From Stagnihabitans tardus (GTDB lineage: Bacteria > Pseudomonadota > Alphaproteobacteria > Rhodobacterales > Rhodobacteraceae): a stretch of DNA of 64,000 nt. The position numbers were made by a program, and so were the translations under genes. Positions 8,765-15,969 of this stretch are shown one piece after another. Positions within the stretch are counted from its first letter, which is position 1, and each line of letters starts with the position of its first letter. The notes below the pieces were generated by a model. The model ran no database searches, was not told the DNA's origin, and saw only the letters and a program-made list of their open reading frames with translations. Location of the stretch: the NCBI RefSeq assembly GCF_009925085.1, contig NZ_JAABNR010000009.1:124001-188000 (forward strand), read 5' to 3'.

Positions 8765-8790
8765 ACTCCCTGAGGATATTTGCGAAGAGA
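8765..8790 (-). repeat. Stop-linked intergenic element, divergent copy E
   Basis: The plus strand reads CTCCCTGAGG, ATATTTG, CG, AAGAGATGAA. This resembles the other copies of the element (3572-3606 and others) but lacks the GCC block and has no GC hairpin beside it. Its right end merges with the start codon region of the alpha/beta hydrolase gene at 8790. Confidence 0.4.
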
Positions 8791-9839
8791 TGAATGAGGA
8801 AGCGGGTTTGAACCGGATCGACGGGATGCGTCCGGATGGGCCGGGGTTTGGGGCGCTGGCCGTGGGGGTCAGGACGCTGGAGCTGGTGCATGCCGGGCGG
8901 AAGGATGTGCTGCGGGGCGGGGTCAGGGACAGGCGTCTGACGGTGGAATACTGGTATCCGGCGGTTGCGGGCGGGGGGGCGGAGTACCGCACGCTTCTGC
9001 GCGACGGGCGGCGCGCGGTGGTGTTGCGGGGGCGGGCGGGCCGGGGGGCGGAGGCCTTGGCGGGCGATTACCCCCTGGTGATCCTGAGCCATGGTTTTCC
9101 GGGCAACCGGATCTTGATGAGCCATTTCGGCGAGTTCCTGGCCAGCCATGGCTACCGCGTGGCCTCGATCGACCACGAGGAAAGCACCTATGGCGATGCG
9201 GCCTACCTTGGGGGCAAGGCCTTCCCCTCGACCCTGGTGAACCGGGCGGCGGATACGGGGTTCGTGGCGGGGGAACTGGGCGGGGATTACGCCATCATCG
9301 GCTATTCGATGGGGGGCTATGGGGCCCTGGTGGCGGGGGGCGCGCGGCTGTCGCAGACGGCGCGGGACTGGGCGGCGGGGGAGGGGTTCGACCTGCCCCT
9401 GCCCGAGGTGCCCGCGCGGTTGAAGGCCATCCTGCCCATCGGTCCCTGGGGGCGGCAGCGGGATCTTTGGGATGCCTCGGGCATGGCGGAATTGGCGGTG
9501 CCGATGTTCCTGATGGCGGGGTCGGAGGATCACGTCTCGGATTACCCTTCAATGCGGCGGATCTGGGCGGAGGCGCGGGGGGAGCGGCATCTTCTGACCT
9601 TCCAGGGCGCCGGGCATAATGCGGCGGCCCCGATCCCGGCGCCTTCCGAGGCCTGGGAGCGCACGGAGGGGCTGAGCTTCGTGCCCTTCGAACATTATGC
9701 CGATGCGATCTGGGACACGCTGCGGATGAACAACATCGCCCAGGGCTTTGCGCTTTGGTTCCTGGATCGGCATCTGAAGGGCCTTGCGGCAGAGGCTCCG
9801 GCGGTGCCGCTTGGGGTCACTCTGGAGCACGGACAGTGA
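8790..9839 (+). CDS. Alpha/beta hydrolase, PAF-acetylhydrolase/dienelactone hydrolase-like
   Basis: Serine hydrolase of 349 residues. ILSHGFPGNR forms the oxyanion region, IGYSMGGYGALV carries the nucleophile Ser, FLMAGSEDHVS supplies the acid, and GAGHNAAAP the His. There is no signal peptide, so the protein is probably cytoplasmic. The long N-terminal part (VRDRRLTVEYWYP) resembles predicted dienelactone hydrolases that act like platelet-activating-factor acetylhydrolase. Its 3' end overlaps the convergent allA gene by 23 bases. The substrate is unknown. Confidence 0.78.
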   Translation: MNEEAGLNRIDGMRPDGPGFGALAVGVRTLELVHAGRKDVLRGGVRDRRLTVEYWYPAVAGGGAEYRTLLRDGRRAVVLRGRAGRGAEALAGDYPLVILSHGFPGNRILMSHFGEFLASHGYRVASIDHEESTYGDAAYLGGKAFPSTLVNRAADTGFVAGELGGDYAIIGYSMGGYGALVAGGARLSQTARDWAAGEGFDLPLPEVPARLKAILPIGPWGRQRDLWDASGMAELAVPMFLMAGSEDHVSDYPSMRRIWAEARGERHLLTFQGAGHNAAAPIPAPSEAWERTEGLSFVPFEHYADAIWDTLRMNNIAQGFALWFLDRHLKGLAAEAPAVPLGVTLEHGQ

Positions 9840-10290
9840 AGGGGCGCGGGTAGCTGAACTCTTCCAGGTTGGGCGTCGTGCCGATGCGGTCGACCACGGC
9901 AAAGAGGCCGGGGGCGTGGAGCGGTGTCAGCACGCCGTGCCAGACCCCGCGATGCAGGTTGATGCCCTGGGCGCCGTTGGTGAGGAAGGCCTGGGGCGTC
10001 GCCTCGGGGCCTTTGGAGACGATGACCAGGAAAGGGTTCTGGTGCATCGGGAGGAAGGCTTGGGAGCCCTCGGGGTGGCGCTCGATCAGGGAGAAGTCGT
10101 AGGGCAGGGCGCGGGGCTCGGCCAGGAAGATCGAGATGCCGGGGCGGGCATCGGCCACGTCGATCAGGGCGCGGTCGTGGTGGCGGCGGCAGAGACCTTC
10201 GTTGATCAGGCGGAAGTCTCCGGTCGCCTCCAGCACATCGCCGAAGGGGGCGAAGGCTTCAGGGGTCAGGGGGAGGGCTTGGATATGCAT
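9817..10290 (-). CDS. allA: Ureidoglycolate lyase
   Basis: Cupin-fold lyase that splits ureidoglycolate into glyoxylate and urea at the end of the purine/allantoin pathway, 157 residues. It begins MHIQALPLTPEAFAPFGDVLE. The motifs MHQNPFLVIVS, GINLHRGVWHGVLTPL and FAVVDRIG are typical of the AllA family. Start 10290 is the only ATG that gives the family length and overlaps the upstream hydrolase by 25 bases, so the genes are probably cotranscribed. It lies three genes from puuD, consistent with a urate degradation locus. Confidence 0.92.
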   Translation of the reverse strand: MHIQALPLTPEAFAPFGDVLEATGDFRLINEGLCRRHHDRALIDVADARPGISIFLAEPRALPYDFSLIERHPEGSQAFLPMHQNPFLVIVSKGPEATPQAFLTNGAQGINLHRGVWHGVLTPLHAPGLFAVVDRIGTTPNLEEFSYPRPFTVRAPE

Positions 10291-10925
10291 GGGGGCCTCG
10301 TGGGGGTTTTGCGGCGACCGCCCGCCTGGGAGACAAGGCGCAGGAAGCGGCGGCGGTCGGTGAGTGCGGCCTCGATCAGGCCGGGCATTGCGGGTTTCAG
10401 ATGGGCGGCCAGGGTGGAATGGGTCTGGTCGGGGAAGAGGATCTGGTCGGCTTCCGTGAAGCCCTGCGCCTGGGCCAGGTCGTCGGCGGCGTGCAGGATA
10501 TAGGTCTGGCGGGCGCGGGATGGGGGCGCGGTCAGGTCCCTGGGCAGGGCATCGGTATGGGCGCGCCAGCGGGTCTCCCAGTCTGCGGCGGGCTGGTGCT
10601 GGGGGCCTATGGCGATCACCGCGTCGATGGGCAGGTGATGGGTGGCTTGCAGCGCCAGGAAGCCGCCCATCGAGGCGCCGAGGGCCAGGGTTTGGGGGTG
10701 TTTCGGCGCCAGGGCCAGGGTCTCGGCCAGGCCCGGCGCGGTGCCCCAGGAGCGGGTCACATCGATCAGGAAGAGGGTCGGATGGGGTCTTGTGCTGCGG
10801 GCCCATTCGGGGACCGGGGGGCGGGAGGGATCATGGCCGATCGAGGCGCAGGTGAGGATCAGGGTCTCGGTCGTGCCGGGCAGGTAGAGGAGGTGGTAGT
10901 TCCCCTCGGCCACCAGGGGCGTCAT
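10266..10925 (-). CDS. Alpha/beta-fold hydrolase in the ureide cluster
   Basis: Predicted alpha/beta hydrolase of 219 residues. LALGASMGGFLAL holds the nucleophile Ser, YILHAADDLAQ the acid region and DQTHSTLA a likely His. Its ATG overlaps the LysR stop codon by four bases and its end overlaps allA by 25. It is therefore the middle gene of a tightly packed lysR, hydrolase, allA operon divergent from puuD. A role in purine or ureide breakdown is inferred from this context only. No substrate can be assigned. Confidence 0.7.
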   Translation of the reverse strand: MTPLVAEGNYHLLYLPGTTETLILTCASIGHDPSRPPVPEWARSTRPHPTLFLIDVTRSWGTAPGLAETLALAPKHPQTLALGASMGGFLALQATHHLPIDAVIAIGPQHQPAADWETRWRAHTDALPRDLTAPPSRARQTYILHAADDLAQAQGFTEADQILFPDQTHSTLAAHLKPAMPGLIEAALTDRRRFLRLVSQAGGRRKTPTRPPCISKPSP

Positions 10926-11836
10926 AACAGCGCCATCCTTGCCGCAAGGTCGGTCTTGATCCGGGCGATCATGAAATCGCAGAAGAGCCTGATCTTGCTG
11001 TCTTTCTGGCTGCGCGACTGCGAGAGGAGCGAGAGCTGCACCGGCAGGGGCGGCGTGGCCTCGGCCACGGGAACCAGGGCGCCCGAGGCCAGGTGCTCGG
11101 CCACTTCGAAGGCGGGTTTCAGGACGATGCCATGGCCCTCCAGCGCCCATTGGGTCAGGACGTCGCCGTCGTCAGATTCGAAGGGGCCGGAGATCTCGAA
11201 GCGGCGCAGGCCCTCGGGGGTCTGAAGGGTCCATTGGAACTCTTTCGCGCCGGGGAAGCGGAGGTTCAGGCAGTCATGGGTCGCCAGCGCCGCGCCGTCC
11301 AGGGCCATGCCGCGCCGGGCGATATAGGCGGGGGCGGCGCACAGGAGCCTTGGGCATTCGGCGATCTGGCGGACCTTCAGCGTCGAGTCCTCCAGTTGGC
11401 CGAGGTGGAAGGCCACGTCCAGCCCCTCGGCGGTCAGGTCGATGACGCGGTCCGAGAGGCGCAGGCGGATGTCGATCAGCGGGTAAAGCGCGGTGAAGGC
11501 GGGCACATGGGGCGCGATGAAGCGGCGACCGACACCCAGGGGGGCGGCCACGAAGATCACCCCGCGCGGGTTCTGCGCCACATCCATCACGGCGGCCTCG
11601 GCCTCTTCGATGGCCTCGAGCACGCGTTTGGCGCCGTCATAGAAGAGCCGCCCGTTCTCGGTCGGCTGCAGGCTTCGGGTCGTGCGGTTGAAGAGCCGGA
11701 CGCCCAGGTGCTTCTCCAGCTCGGAAATCCGGGCCGAGGCCACGGCCGGAGAGGTGCGCTGATCGCGGGCCGCGGCGGACATCGAGGCGAGCTCGTAGAC
11801 CCGCACGAACATTTTCAGGTTGTTCACATAGGACAT
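10922..11836 (-). CDS. LysR-type regulator divergent from puuD
   Basis: LysR-type transcriptional regulator of 304 residues. The N-terminal winged helix-turn-helix (YVNNLKMFVRVYELASMSAAA, then SPAVASARISELEKHLGVRLFNR) precedes a periplasmic-binding-protein-like effector domain. Start 11836 gives the usual LysR length and leaves room for an intergenic operator. An upstream in-frame ATG at 11902 is rejected because the peptide it adds overlaps the perfect palindrome at 11873-11891. The position between puuD and allA suggests control by a purine catabolite. Confidence 0.85.
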   Translation of the reverse strand: MSYVNNLKMFVRVYELASMSAAARDQRTSPAVASARISELEKHLGVRLFNRTTRSLQPTENGRLFYDGAKRVLEAIEEAEAAVMDVAQNPRGVIFVAAPLGVGRRFIAPHVPAFTALYPLIDIRLRLSDRVIDLTAEGLDVAFHLGQLEDSTLKVRQIAECPRLLCAAPAYIARRGMALDGAALATHDCLNLRFPGAKEFQWTLQTPEGLRRFEISGPFESDDGDVLTQWALEGHGIVLKPAFEVAEHLASGALVPVAEATPPLPVQLSLLSQSRSQKDSKIRLFCDFMIARIKTDLAARMALL

Positions 11837-11872
11837 TGCCCAAGCCTTCAGCTTGTCGGAGGTTTTTGAAAG

Positions 11873-11891
11873 TCCTGCGACATTCGCAGGA
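11873..11891. promoter_or_regulatory. Perfect inverted repeat, probable LysR operator
   Basis: TCCTGCGA, CAT, TCGCAGGA is an 8-base perfect inverted repeat with a three-base spacer. It contains a T-N11-A LysR-type core and lies 36 bases upstream of the LysR start and 51 upstream of puuD. It is immediately before the TTAACA element of the puuD promoter, a typical position for an activating LysR site. Confidence 0.65.
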
Positions 11892-11919
11892 TTAACAGAC
11901 AAGTGCCCCCCGGTATAGG
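11892..11919 (+). promoter_or_regulatory. Predicted sigma-70 promoter of puuD
   Basis: TTAACA (11892-11897) and TATAGG (11914-11919) are separated by 16 bases and lie 23 bases upstream of the puuD ATG. The -35 box abuts the palindrome at 11873-11891. Assigned by eye. Confidence 0.45.
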
Positions 11920-11942
11920 GTCAGCCAAAAGGGGAGACCGCG

Positions 11943-13169
11943 ATGTATGACTGGATCGTCCTGTGGGATTTCGCGCAAGTTGCGGTGCGCTGGCTGCATG
12001 TGATCACGGCCATGGCATGGATCGGGTCGAGCTTCTACTTCGTGGCCCTGGACCTTGGCCTGCGCCAGGCGCCCGACCTGCCGCCCGGAGCCCATGGCGA
12101 GGAATGGCAGGTCCATGGCGGCGGCTTTTACCATATCCGCAAATATCTGGTGGCTCCGGCTGCCCTGCCCGAACACCTGACCTGGTTCAAATGGGAGAGC
12201 TATTCCACCTGGCTCTCTGGCTTTGCGCTGCTGTGCCTGGTCTATTACCAGGGCGCGCAGATGTTCCTCATCGACCCCGAGGTGATGGAGCTTCAGGTCT
12301 GGCAGGCGATTGCCATCTCGGTCGCCTCGCTGGCCTTTGGCTGGCTGGCCTATAACGCCATCTGCAAGGTCTTTGTGAACGCGAACCAGACCCTGGTCAT
12401 GGTGGCGCTCTTCGTGGTCCTGGTGGGGATGAGCTGGTTCTACACCCAGGTCTTCTCGGGCAGGGCGGCGCTGTTGCACCTGGGCGCCTTCACCGCCTCG
12501 ATCATGAGCGGGAATGTGTTCTTCATCATCATGCCCAATCAGCGGGTGGTGGTGGCCGATCTGAAGGCGGGGCGGAAGCCCGATCCGAAATATGGCAAGA
12601 TCGCCAAGCAGCGCTCGACCCATAACAACTACCTGACGCTTCCGGTCGTCTTCCTGATGCTGTCCAACCACTATCCCTTGGTGTTTGCTACGGAATACAA
12701 CTGGATCATCGCGGCGCTCGTCTTTCTGATGGGCGTGACGATCCGCCATTGGTTCAACACCCTTCACGCCCGCAAGGGGCGGCCGATCTGGACCTGGGCT
12801 GCCACGGCGCTTCTCTTCCTCGCCATCTGCTGGCTGGCCACCGCGCCGATGCGCCATCCGCCTGAAGAGGCCGCCCTGACCGGGCCAGAGATCACCCTGG
12901 CCGCCGCCCCGGGCTTCGAGGACGTGGTCTCCATCGTCCAGGGCCGCTGCTCCATGTGCCATGCCCGCGAGCCGGTGCAAGAGGGCATCCACTGGGCGCC
13001 GAAGGGGGTCCTGCTGGAGACGCAATCGGATATCCTCCGCGAGGCGCAGCGCATCTACGAACAGGCGGGCCTCACCCGCGCCATGCCGCCCGCGAACCTG
13101 TCGTACATGGAGCCCGAAGAGCGCGCCGCCATCGTTGACTGGTTCCGCTCGAGGGGTGAGGCGCTTTGA
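11943..13169 (+). CDS. puuD: Membrane urate oxidase/hydroxylase with cytochrome c domain
   Basis: Integral-membrane urate oxidase of the PuuD type, which oxidises urate to 5-hydroxyisourate and passes electrons into the respiratory chain. At 408 residues it has about eight hydrophobic segments in the first 300, with conserved WLHVITAMAWIGSSFYF, YHIRKYLVAP and PNQ. A C-terminal class I cytochrome c domain has the heme motif CSMCH at residues 336-340 and a later Met (MPPANLSYM) as probable axial ligand. The start has a GGGGAG ribosome binding site. The hydrolysis and decarboxylation enzymes that should follow (HIU hydrolase, OHCU decarboxylase, allantoinase) are not in this window. Confidence 0.93.
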   Translation: MYDWIVLWDFAQVAVRWLHVITAMAWIGSSFYFVALDLGLRQAPDLPPGAHGEEWQVHGGGFYHIRKYLVAPAALPEHLTWFKWESYSTWLSGFALLCLVYYQGAQMFLIDPEVMELQVWQAIAISVASLAFGWLAYNAICKVFVNANQTLVMVALFVVLVGMSWFYTQVFSGRAALLHLGAFTASIMSGNVFFIIMPNQRVVVADLKAGRKPDPKYGKIAKQRSTHNNYLTLPVVFLMLSNHYPLVFATEYNWIIAALVFLMGVTIRHWFNTLHARKGRPIWTWAATALLFLAICWLATAPMRHPPEEAALTGPEITLAAAPGFEDVVSIVQGRCSMCHAREPVQEGIHWAPKGVLLETQSDILREAQRIYEQAGLTRAMPPANLSYMEPEERAAIVDWFRSRGEAL

Positions 13170-13229
13170 CCCTGTCATAGGCCCGTCACGCAATTGCACC
13201 ATAGGTTTCGCAAAAGCGTGGAGGCGATG

Positions 13230-14135
13230 ATGACGGAAGATGTGGCGGGTCTCCTGGTGGACTATCCCGAGCCGGAGGTGGCTGACCCCGGACCGCTCTT
13301 CACCTATTCCAGCCCGGACATGCCCTGGCTGCGCCGCACCGTGATTCGGGTGGTGGAGCGTTTGTCGGGCAGCGGCCGCTTCGAGAAGCTTTACCGCCAC
13401 TGGCAGGCGACCCGCGACCCCGATGCGCCGATCTTCTCGGAGGCGGTGCGGATCCTGGGCTTCGACCCCCAGGCCTCGGAGGCGGACATGGCCCATATCC
13501 CCGCCACGGGGCCATTGCTGATCGTGGCGAACCACCCGTTCGGCATCGCGGATGGGCTTTCCATCGGCCATCTGATCGCCAAGGTGCGCCCCGATGTGAA
13601 GCTGATCTGCCACTCGCTTCTGTGCAAGCCGCATGAGGCGCGGGGGGTCTTGATGCCCATCGACTTTGGCCCCGGCCCCGAGGCGCGGCGCACCTCGGCC
13701 GAGACGCGGCGGCAGGCGGTGGAGTGGCTCGATCAGGGCCATGCGCTGATCATCTTCCCGGCGGGCGGGGTTGCGACCTCGGTGACGCCTTTCGCGCGCA
13801 ATGCCTCCGATTTCCTCTGGCATCCCTTCGTCGCGCGGCTGGCGCGGCGGGCGGGGGTTCAGACCCTGGCGATCTATGTCCAGGGGCGCAATTCGCGGCT
13901 TTTCCAGCTGGCGAGCCATCTGTCTTATGCGCTGCGCGTCTCGCTGATCTTCCACGAGACCCGGCGGCGGCTGAACCGGACCCTTTGGATGCGCATCGCT
14001 GCGCCGGTCGAGTGCGGGGCGATGGAGAAGGGCAATGTCGTGGCCTGGCTGCGGGCGCGGTGCTATGCCATGGCCGAAGAGGGCGGTCCGGTGGCGGAGG
14101 ACGAGTTCACCTTCCCCGCGCGGATTCAGGTCTGA
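13230..14135 (+). CDS. 1-acylglycerol-3-phosphate-type acyltransferase
   Basis: PlsC-like acyltransferase of about 301 residues that probably acylates a lysophospholipid or ornithine-lipid precursor at the inner membrane. The catalytic NHPFGIADG block (NHxxG form) is near residue 105, followed by VLMPIDFGP and IIFPAGGVAT, typical of the hemolysin/OlsA-like subfamily. Two adjacent ATG codons (13227 and 13230) are possible. The second has the better spacing to GGAGG. The 3' end overlaps the convergent LysR gene by 10 bases. Confidence 0.8.
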   Translation: MTEDVAGLLVDYPEPEVADPGPLFTYSSPDMPWLRRTVIRVVERLSGSGRFEKLYRHWQATRDPDAPIFSEAVRILGFDPQASEADMAHIPATGPLLIVANHPFGIADGLSIGHLIAKVRPDVKLICHSLLCKPHEARGVLMPIDFGPGPEARRTSAETRRQAVEWLDQGHALIIFPAGGVATSVTPFARNASDFLWHPFVARLARRAGVQTLAIYVQGRNSRLFQLASHLSYALRVSLIFHETRRRLNRTLWMRIAAPVECGAMEKGNVVAWLRARCYAMAEEGGPVAEDEFTFPARIQV

Positions 14136-14992
14136 AGACTGCGGGCCTCGCGCCGCAGGGCGCGGGTCAGGGGGGCCAGGGCCTCGGCGGTCAAGCGGTT
14201 GAATTGCCAGTACAAAGGCACCCTCAGCCCGGTGTGGGGAATGAGTTCCACCAGGGCGCCTGAGGCGAGATGGGCGCGGACAAGCTGGACCGGGTTCATC
14301 CCCCAGCCGAGCCCCGAAAGGCAGGCATCGACGAAGCCCTGCGAGGAGGCGATGCGGTGGCATTGCAGCGCCAGCCTCCGCCCGGTCTGCGCCGCGACCC
14401 AGGCCTCTTGCAGCCGGTCCTTGTCGTTGAACCTCAGCGCCGGGGCGCGGGAGAGGCTGGCCGCGTCGACCGTTGCGAACCAGCGCGCGGCAAATTCCGG
14501 GGCGCAGGTCGCCAGGTAATGCAGGGCGCCCAGGGGGATCGTGTCGCAGCCCTGCAAAGGCCCGGGATGCGAGGTGATGGCGCCGACGACCTCGCCCGAC
14601 TTCAAGAGCTCCTGGCTGTGGTCCTGGTCGTCGATCACCACGTCGAACAAAAGCCCTTCGACGCTGGCCAGCGCGGGCATGACCCAGGTCGCCAGGCTGT
14701 CGGCATTCAGCGCGATGCGGGTGACGGCGGGGCCCGAGGTCAGCCGCAGCTCCGCCGCAAGCGATTGATGCAGAAGCGAGATTTCCTCGTGGTGGCGCAC
14801 CAGGCGCAGGCCGGTCACCGTGGCCTCGCAGGGCTGGCCGCGGCGGATCAGCAGCGTCCCCGTGGCCTCCTCCAGCGCCTTGATCCGCTGCGAGATGGCC
14901 GAGGGCGTGACGCCAAGATCCGCCGCCGCGAGGTCGAAGGCGCCCCTTCGGTGGACGGCAGCAAGGGCGGCCAACTGGGCGGGGTCGAACAT
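14126..14992 (-). CDS. argP: LysR regulator of the ArgP/LysG type
   Basis: Transcriptional regulator of 288 residues that pairs with a divergent LysE-family exporter. The N-terminal helix-turn-helix (LAALAAVHRRGAFDLAAADLG, TPSAISQRIKALEE) and effector domain match ArgP (IciA)/LysG, which activate basic amino-acid exporters when lysine or arginine accumulates. The start (ATG 14992) is 188 bases from the lysE start. A partial inverted repeat at 15018-15036 is a likely binding site. Confidence 0.88.
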   Translation of the reverse strand: MFDPAQLAALAAVHRRGAFDLAAADLGVTPSAISQRIKALEEATGTLLIRRGQPCEATVTGLRLVRHHEEISLLHQSLAAELRLTSGPAVTRIALNADSLATWVMPALASVEGLLFDVVIDDQDHSQELLKSGEVVGAITSHPGPLQGCDTIPLGALHYLATCAPEFAARWFATVDAASLSRAPALRFNDKDRLQEAWVAAQTGRRLALQCHRIASSQGFVDACLSGLGWGMNPVQLVRAHLASGALVELIPHTGLRVPLYWQFNRLTAEALAPLTRALRREARSLQT

Positions 14993-15017
14993 TAGCCTCT
15001 CTTCATCGGCGGCAGAA

Positions 15018-15036
15018 GGTTTAATTTGATTGAACC
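15018..15036. promoter_or_regulatory. Inverted repeat between argP and lysE
   Basis: GGTTTAA, TTTGA, TTGAACC forms a 7-base inverted repeat with one mismatch, located 26 bases upstream of the regulator's start and within the divergent region. It is a candidate ArgP/LysG operator, called by position and symmetry only. Confidence 0.45.
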
Positions 15037-15180
15037 CGCAAGGCAGGGCAGGTCAAGGGAAAAGGAGACAAGCTTGACCCCAGCCGCGATGACCCATCCC
15101 GCCATGGCCCCATACCCTCGGCTCAGCCTTGCCCGGGAGCGTGCCGCCTCGCTCTCCCGATTGACCCCGAGGGCAATCCC

Positions 15181-15783
15181 ATGCTGACCCCGCTGATCCA
15201 GGGTTTCTTCACCGGGCTCAGCCTGATCCTGGCCATCGGGGCGCAGAATGCCTTCGTGCTGCGCCAGGGCATAAGGCGCGAGCATGTCCTGGCCGTGGTT
15301 GCGGTCTGCGCCATCTCGGACGCCCTGCTGATCGCGGCGGGGGTGGCGGGCTTCGGCACGGTGACCCAGGCCTTGCCCTGGCTCGTCCCCGCCATGCGCT
15401 GGTTCGGAGCGGCCTTCCTGGCCTGGTATGGCTGGCAGCGCCTGCAAGCCGCGCGCAAGGGGGGCGAGGCGCTCCGCCCCGCCGACGCCGCCCCCGCGCC
15501 GCTCCGCCAGGTCCTGGGCACCTGCCTCTTGCTCACTTGGGCCAATCCCCATGTCTACCTCGATACGATGGTTCTCCTCGGTTCGATCTCGACCCAGCAC
15601 ACCCCGCACGAGGCCACCTTCGGCCTCGGCGCCGCGATTTCCTCCCTGACCTTCTTCGCCGCCCTGGGCTTCGGCGCCCGCCTCCTGGCCCCCCTCTTCG
15701 CCAAACCCCGAGCCTGGGTCATCCTGGAACTCATCGTCGGCCTGACCATGTGGACCATCGCCGCCAGCCTGCTTTTGGGCTGA
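15181..15783 (+). CDS. lysE: LysE/ArgO-type basic amino-acid exporter
   Basis: Inner-membrane exporter of lysine and/or arginine, 200 residues with about six hydrophobic helices. The N-terminal SLILAIGAQNAFVLRQG and LLTWANPHVYLDT are diagnostic of the LysE/ArgO subfamily. It is divergent from the ArgP-like regulator, the classical arrangement for effector-dependent activation. Its TGA stop is the first base triplet of a stop-linked intergenic element followed by a long hairpin (15818-15843). Confidence 0.93.
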   Translation: MLTPLIQGFFTGLSLILAIGAQNAFVLRQGIRREHVLAVVAVCAISDALLIAAGVAGFGTVTQALPWLVPAMRWFGAAFLAWYGWQRLQAARKGGEALRPADAAPAPLRQVLGTCLLLTWANPHVYLDTMVLLGSISTQHTPHEATFGLGAAISSLTFFAALGFGARLLAPLFAKPRAWVILELIVGLTMWTIAASLLLG

Positions 15784-15815
15784 TCCTTTCAACTTGGCCC
15801 AAATATCCACGGGGA
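15781..15815 (+). repeat. Stop-linked intergenic element, copy C
   Basis: It starts at the TGA of lysE and reads TGATCCTTTCA, ACTTGG, CCCAAATAT, CCACGGGG. It is followed two bases later by a perfect 12-base-pair hairpin (15818-15843) and more G/C-rich palindromes to about 15875. Block order and distance from the stop match copies A and D. Confidence 0.65.
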
Positions 15816-15817
15816 TT

Positions 15818-15843
15818 TTCAAGGGGGGCGTGCCCCCCTTGAA
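15818..15843 (+). terminator. Hairpin downstream of lysE
   Basis: TTCAAGGGGGGC, GT, GCCCCCCTTGAA is a perfect 12-base-pair stem with a two-base spacer. It lacks a strong T-tract, so it may act in mRNA 3'-end protection as much as in termination. Confidence 0.55.
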
Positions 15844-15969
15844 GCGGGGGTGCGGGGGCGGCAGCCCCCGCTTTCCCCCGTTGCCCCCCCCACCGCACGC
15901 AATGGTTACCAGACCTTTAACCCTTTTCCCCATCCTCCCCGGTCAAAGCGATTTCCCCCGGAGGTTTCG

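Noticed and set aside
11892-14363. A long minus-strand frame of 823 codons across puuD and the acyltransferase
   Set aside because: Opposite two well-supported genes with clear family motifs. The translation is His/Arg/Pro-rich without structure.
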